In this document: positions 22,295-23,889 of the stretch, piece by piece
How positions within the stretch are numbered: the stretch's first letter is position 1
Layout: every line of letters begins with the position of its first letter
Assembly: GCA_035426385.1 (NCBI GenBank)
Contig: DAOLZQ010000048.1
Span: forward strand, 1 to 23,889
Source: Parvibacillus sp035426385
GTDB lineage: Bacteria; Bacteroidota; Bacteroidia; Chitinophagales; Saprospiraceae
DNA: 23,889 nucleotides
Direction: 5' to 3'
The notes under the pieces: model-generated
What the model was told of the DNA's origin: nothing
What the model saw: only the letters and a program-made list of their open reading frames with translations
Database searches by the model: none
Made by a program: the position numbers and the translations under genes

Positions 22295-22768
22295 TTAGAC
22301 TGCCTTTTCAAAACAAATACTATTTTCTGCCTCGGCATACTGACCATAATTATCAATTATCTTATATCCTTGCTTATCGTATAATTGTAAGGCCTCGGGT
22401 TGGTTTTTTCCCGTCTCTAATATGCACTTTGGAAAATTTAATTCGGCTGCCCAATATTCCAATTCTTTGAGGATAAGTGAAGCGATGCCTCTGCGCCGGT
22501 TGCTATCACGGACATACATTCTTTTTATTTCCATGACTGTAGGTGAATATTGCTTTAGGGCACCACAACCCACCGGTGCGACACCGTCATAAACAAGCAC
22601 GGTATACTTGATGTGCTCAGATGAATTGAACGACGCATAGAATGCGTGCTCCTCTCCATCACGGATAGCCAGTTCTGTGTCGAGTTCTGTGACCAATTGC
22701 CGGTAATCATCATCCCGGGCATTGGTGCGCTTCACCTTATAGAATGCCATATTGTTATCTGGTTCCAT
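22295..22768 (-). CDS. GNAT family N-acetyltransferase
   Basis: Acetyl-CoA-dependent acetyltransferase of 157 residues, no signal peptide. The GNAT core is complete: strand VLVYDGVAPVGCGALKQY (58-75), strand MEIKRMYV, motif A RDSNRRRGIASLILKELEYWA (88-108) with the R-R-x-G-I-A phosphate-binding loop, strand KCILETGKNQPEALQLYDKQGYKII (114-138) and NYGQYAEAENSICFEK. The C-terminal pattern LETG...QPEA...LY...GY matches a Bacteroidota subfamily of small-molecule or amino-acid acetyltransferases; the substrate is unknown. Start taken at ATG 22768; ATG 22750 (Met7) is possible. Divergent from mnmG, with 109 bases between. Confidence 0.88.
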   Translation of the reverse strand: MEPDNNMAFYKVKRTNARDDDYRQLVTELDTELAIRDGEEHAFYASFNSSEHIKYTVLVYDGVAPVGCGALKQYSPTVMEIKRMYVRDSNRRRGIASLILKELEYWAAELNFPKCILETGKNQPEALQLYDKQGYKIIDNYGQYAEAENSICFEKAV

Positions 22769-22850
22769 TTACTGTAATTCTAATTGAAAGTTACTTTAAG
22801 GCAAATTAAAGTCCTTCTTACTGTATTCTCACGTTTTATCTGAATAAACT

Positions 22851-22858
22851 TACCTTTG
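22851..22858 (+). promoter_or_regulatory. Likely -7 element of the mnmG promoter
   Basis: TACCTTTG matches TAnnTTTG and is 19 bases before the mnmG ATG. No good TTTG is found at the expected distance upstream. Confidence 0.4.
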
Positions 22859-22877
22859 CACTCCTGATAATTTCAAT

Positions 22878-23889
22878 ATGTTTCCAGAATACGATGTCAT
22901 TGTTGTTGGCGCCGGGCATGCCGGGTGTGAAGCTGCTGTAGCTGCAGCCAATATGGGCGCAAAGGTCATGCTCGTCACCATGAATCTGCAGACCATCGCT
23001 CAGATGTCGTGCAATCCTGCCATGGGAGGCATTGCCAAGGGACAGATAGTGCGTGAGATAGATGCCCTGGGTGGTTATTCCGGTATCGTCACTGACCACA
23101 CTATGATCCAATTCCGGATGCTCAATCTCAGCAAGGGACCCGCCATGTGGAGCCCACGCGCACAGAGCGACCGACTGGCATTTGCTACCAAGTGGCGTAT
23201 GATGCTGGAAGAACAACCACTCATCGACTTCTGGCAGGAAATGGTCAGCGAACTGATCATAAAGGACGGTAGAGCCACTGGTGTTCGCACTGCGATGGGC
23301 CTGGAGATCATAGGTAGATCGGTCATACTGACCAACGGGACTTTCCTCAATGGCATCATCCACATCGGTGAGAAACAGTTCGGCGGTGGTCGTGCCGGAG
23401 AGCGCGCAGCGAAAGGCATCACCGAGCAACTGGTTAGCCTGGGTTTTGAAGCCGGCCGTATGAAGACGGGGACACCACCACGTGTGGATGGCCGCTCGCT
23501 GGATTATACTCAGATGGAGATACAGCCGGGTGATGAGCAGCCGGGCAGATTTTCTTATACAGATACACCGCCCCTGGTGGATCAACTACCTTGCCATGTG
23601 ACTTATACCAACACCAAAGTGCACGATGTGCTACGCACCGGATTTGACCAGTCTCCCATGTTTCAAGGCAGGATCATGGGTCGGGGACCACGCTATTGTC
23701 CATCTATAGAAGATAAAATTGACCGCTTCGCGGATCGCGATCGGCATCAGCTCTTTGTGGAGCCTGAAGGTCGGCATACAGTAGAGATCTATGTCAATGG
23801 TTTTTCCAGTTCTCTGCCGGAGGATGTACAGTTTAAAGCTTTGAAGTTAATTCCAGGCTTTAGGAATGTCAAGATGTTTAGACCCGGAT
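22878..23889 (+). CDS. mnmG: tRNA uridine-5-carboxymethylaminomethyl synthesis enzyme MnmG (partial)
   Basis: N-terminal 337 residues of MnmG (GidA), cut by the end of the window (full length would be about 620). With MnmE and FAD it modifies U34 in the wobble position of several tRNAs. Read in frame from ATG 22878: YDVIVVGAGHAGCEAA (5-20) with the FAD-binding Gly box; QMSCNPAMGGIAKGQIVREIDALGG with the conserved Cys; RMLNLSKGPAMWSPRAQSDR; GRAGERAAKGITEQL; TGTPPRVDGRSLDY; GRGPRYCPSIEDKI; and IPGFRNVKMFRPG at the right edge. No internal stop is seen. The reading frame has no stop within the window and was located by direct translation. The sequence shows the family's usual layout, and only the C-terminal MnmE/tRNA-binding part is missing. 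Confidence 0.96.
   Translation, partial: MFPEYDVIVVGAGHAGCEAAVAAANMGAKVMLVTMNLQTIAQMSCNPAMGGIAKGQIVREIDALGGYSGIVTDHTMIQFRMLNLSKGPAMWSPRAQSDRLAFATKWRMMLEEQPLIDFWQEMVSELIIKDGRATGVRTAMGLEIIGRSVILTNGTFLNGIIHIGEKQFGGGRAGERAAKGITEQLVSLGFEAGRMKTGTPPRVDGRSLDYTQMEIQPGDEQPGRFSYTDTPPLVDQLPCHVTYTNTKVHDVLRTGFDQSPMFQGRIMGRGPRYCPSIEDKIDRFADRDRHQLFVEPEGRHTVEIYVNGFSSSLPEDVQFKALKLIPGFRNVKMFRPG

Noticed and set aside
22836..23585. Minus-strand ORF of 249 codons
   Set aside because: It is antisense to mnmG, which is unmistakable in the plus-strand frame.

Overview
The window is a chromosomal segment of a member of the Bacteroidota, probably of the Saprospiria/Chitinophagia type, although the lineage cannot be fixed from sequence alone. 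The grounds are a protein with a C-terminal type IX secretion (Por) sorting domain, DUF6029 and Omp28-type outer-membrane proteins, the gene order birA/rsfS/ftsH, and repeated promoters of the Bacteroidota form TTTG-N18-20-TAnnTTTG. Shine-Dalgarno sequences are not evident and TTG starts are common.

Left part (1-5.4 kb): a lone secreted T9SS cargo protein faces ftsH across a hairpin that can terminate on both strands. ftsH and rsfS form a minus-strand pair. birA diverges from rsfS only 18 bases away, and both appear to start with TTG. A small Spy-like periplasmic protein with its own terminator follows.

Middle (5.4-10.3 kb): panD, a multi-pass flippase-like membrane protein and rfaE2 are packed with overlapping or abutting ends and form an operon behind a promoter that leaves almost no leader. 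rlpA, frr and a DUF5691-like protein follow. A 21-bp tandem repeat array separates the last of these from a YjbR/MmcQ-family gene.

10.3-12.7 kb: a hicB antitoxin gene is intact, but the hicA toxin gene in front of it, not previously visible as an ORF, is broken by frameshifts exactly at its catalytic Gly-x-His site. tRNA-Val(UAC), with its own promoter and terminator, and a lipoprotein polysaccharide deacetylase come next.

12.7-19.4 kb: the most distinctive block. Two back-to-back promoters drive, to the left, a DUF6029 outer-membrane protein and an Omp28-like lipoprotein with a CPNC motif, and to the right, TlpA (CSPC), a TPR lipoprotein and two tandem thioredoxin-like proteins (both CGPC). 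All six products carry export signals and four have a CxxC motif, suggesting a cell-envelope thiol-redox module.

Right end (19.4-23.9 kb): a P-type cation ATPase with unusual ion-site residues, a short intergenic region rich in inverted repeats, a GNAT acetyltransferase, and the 5' part of mnmG, which runs off the window.
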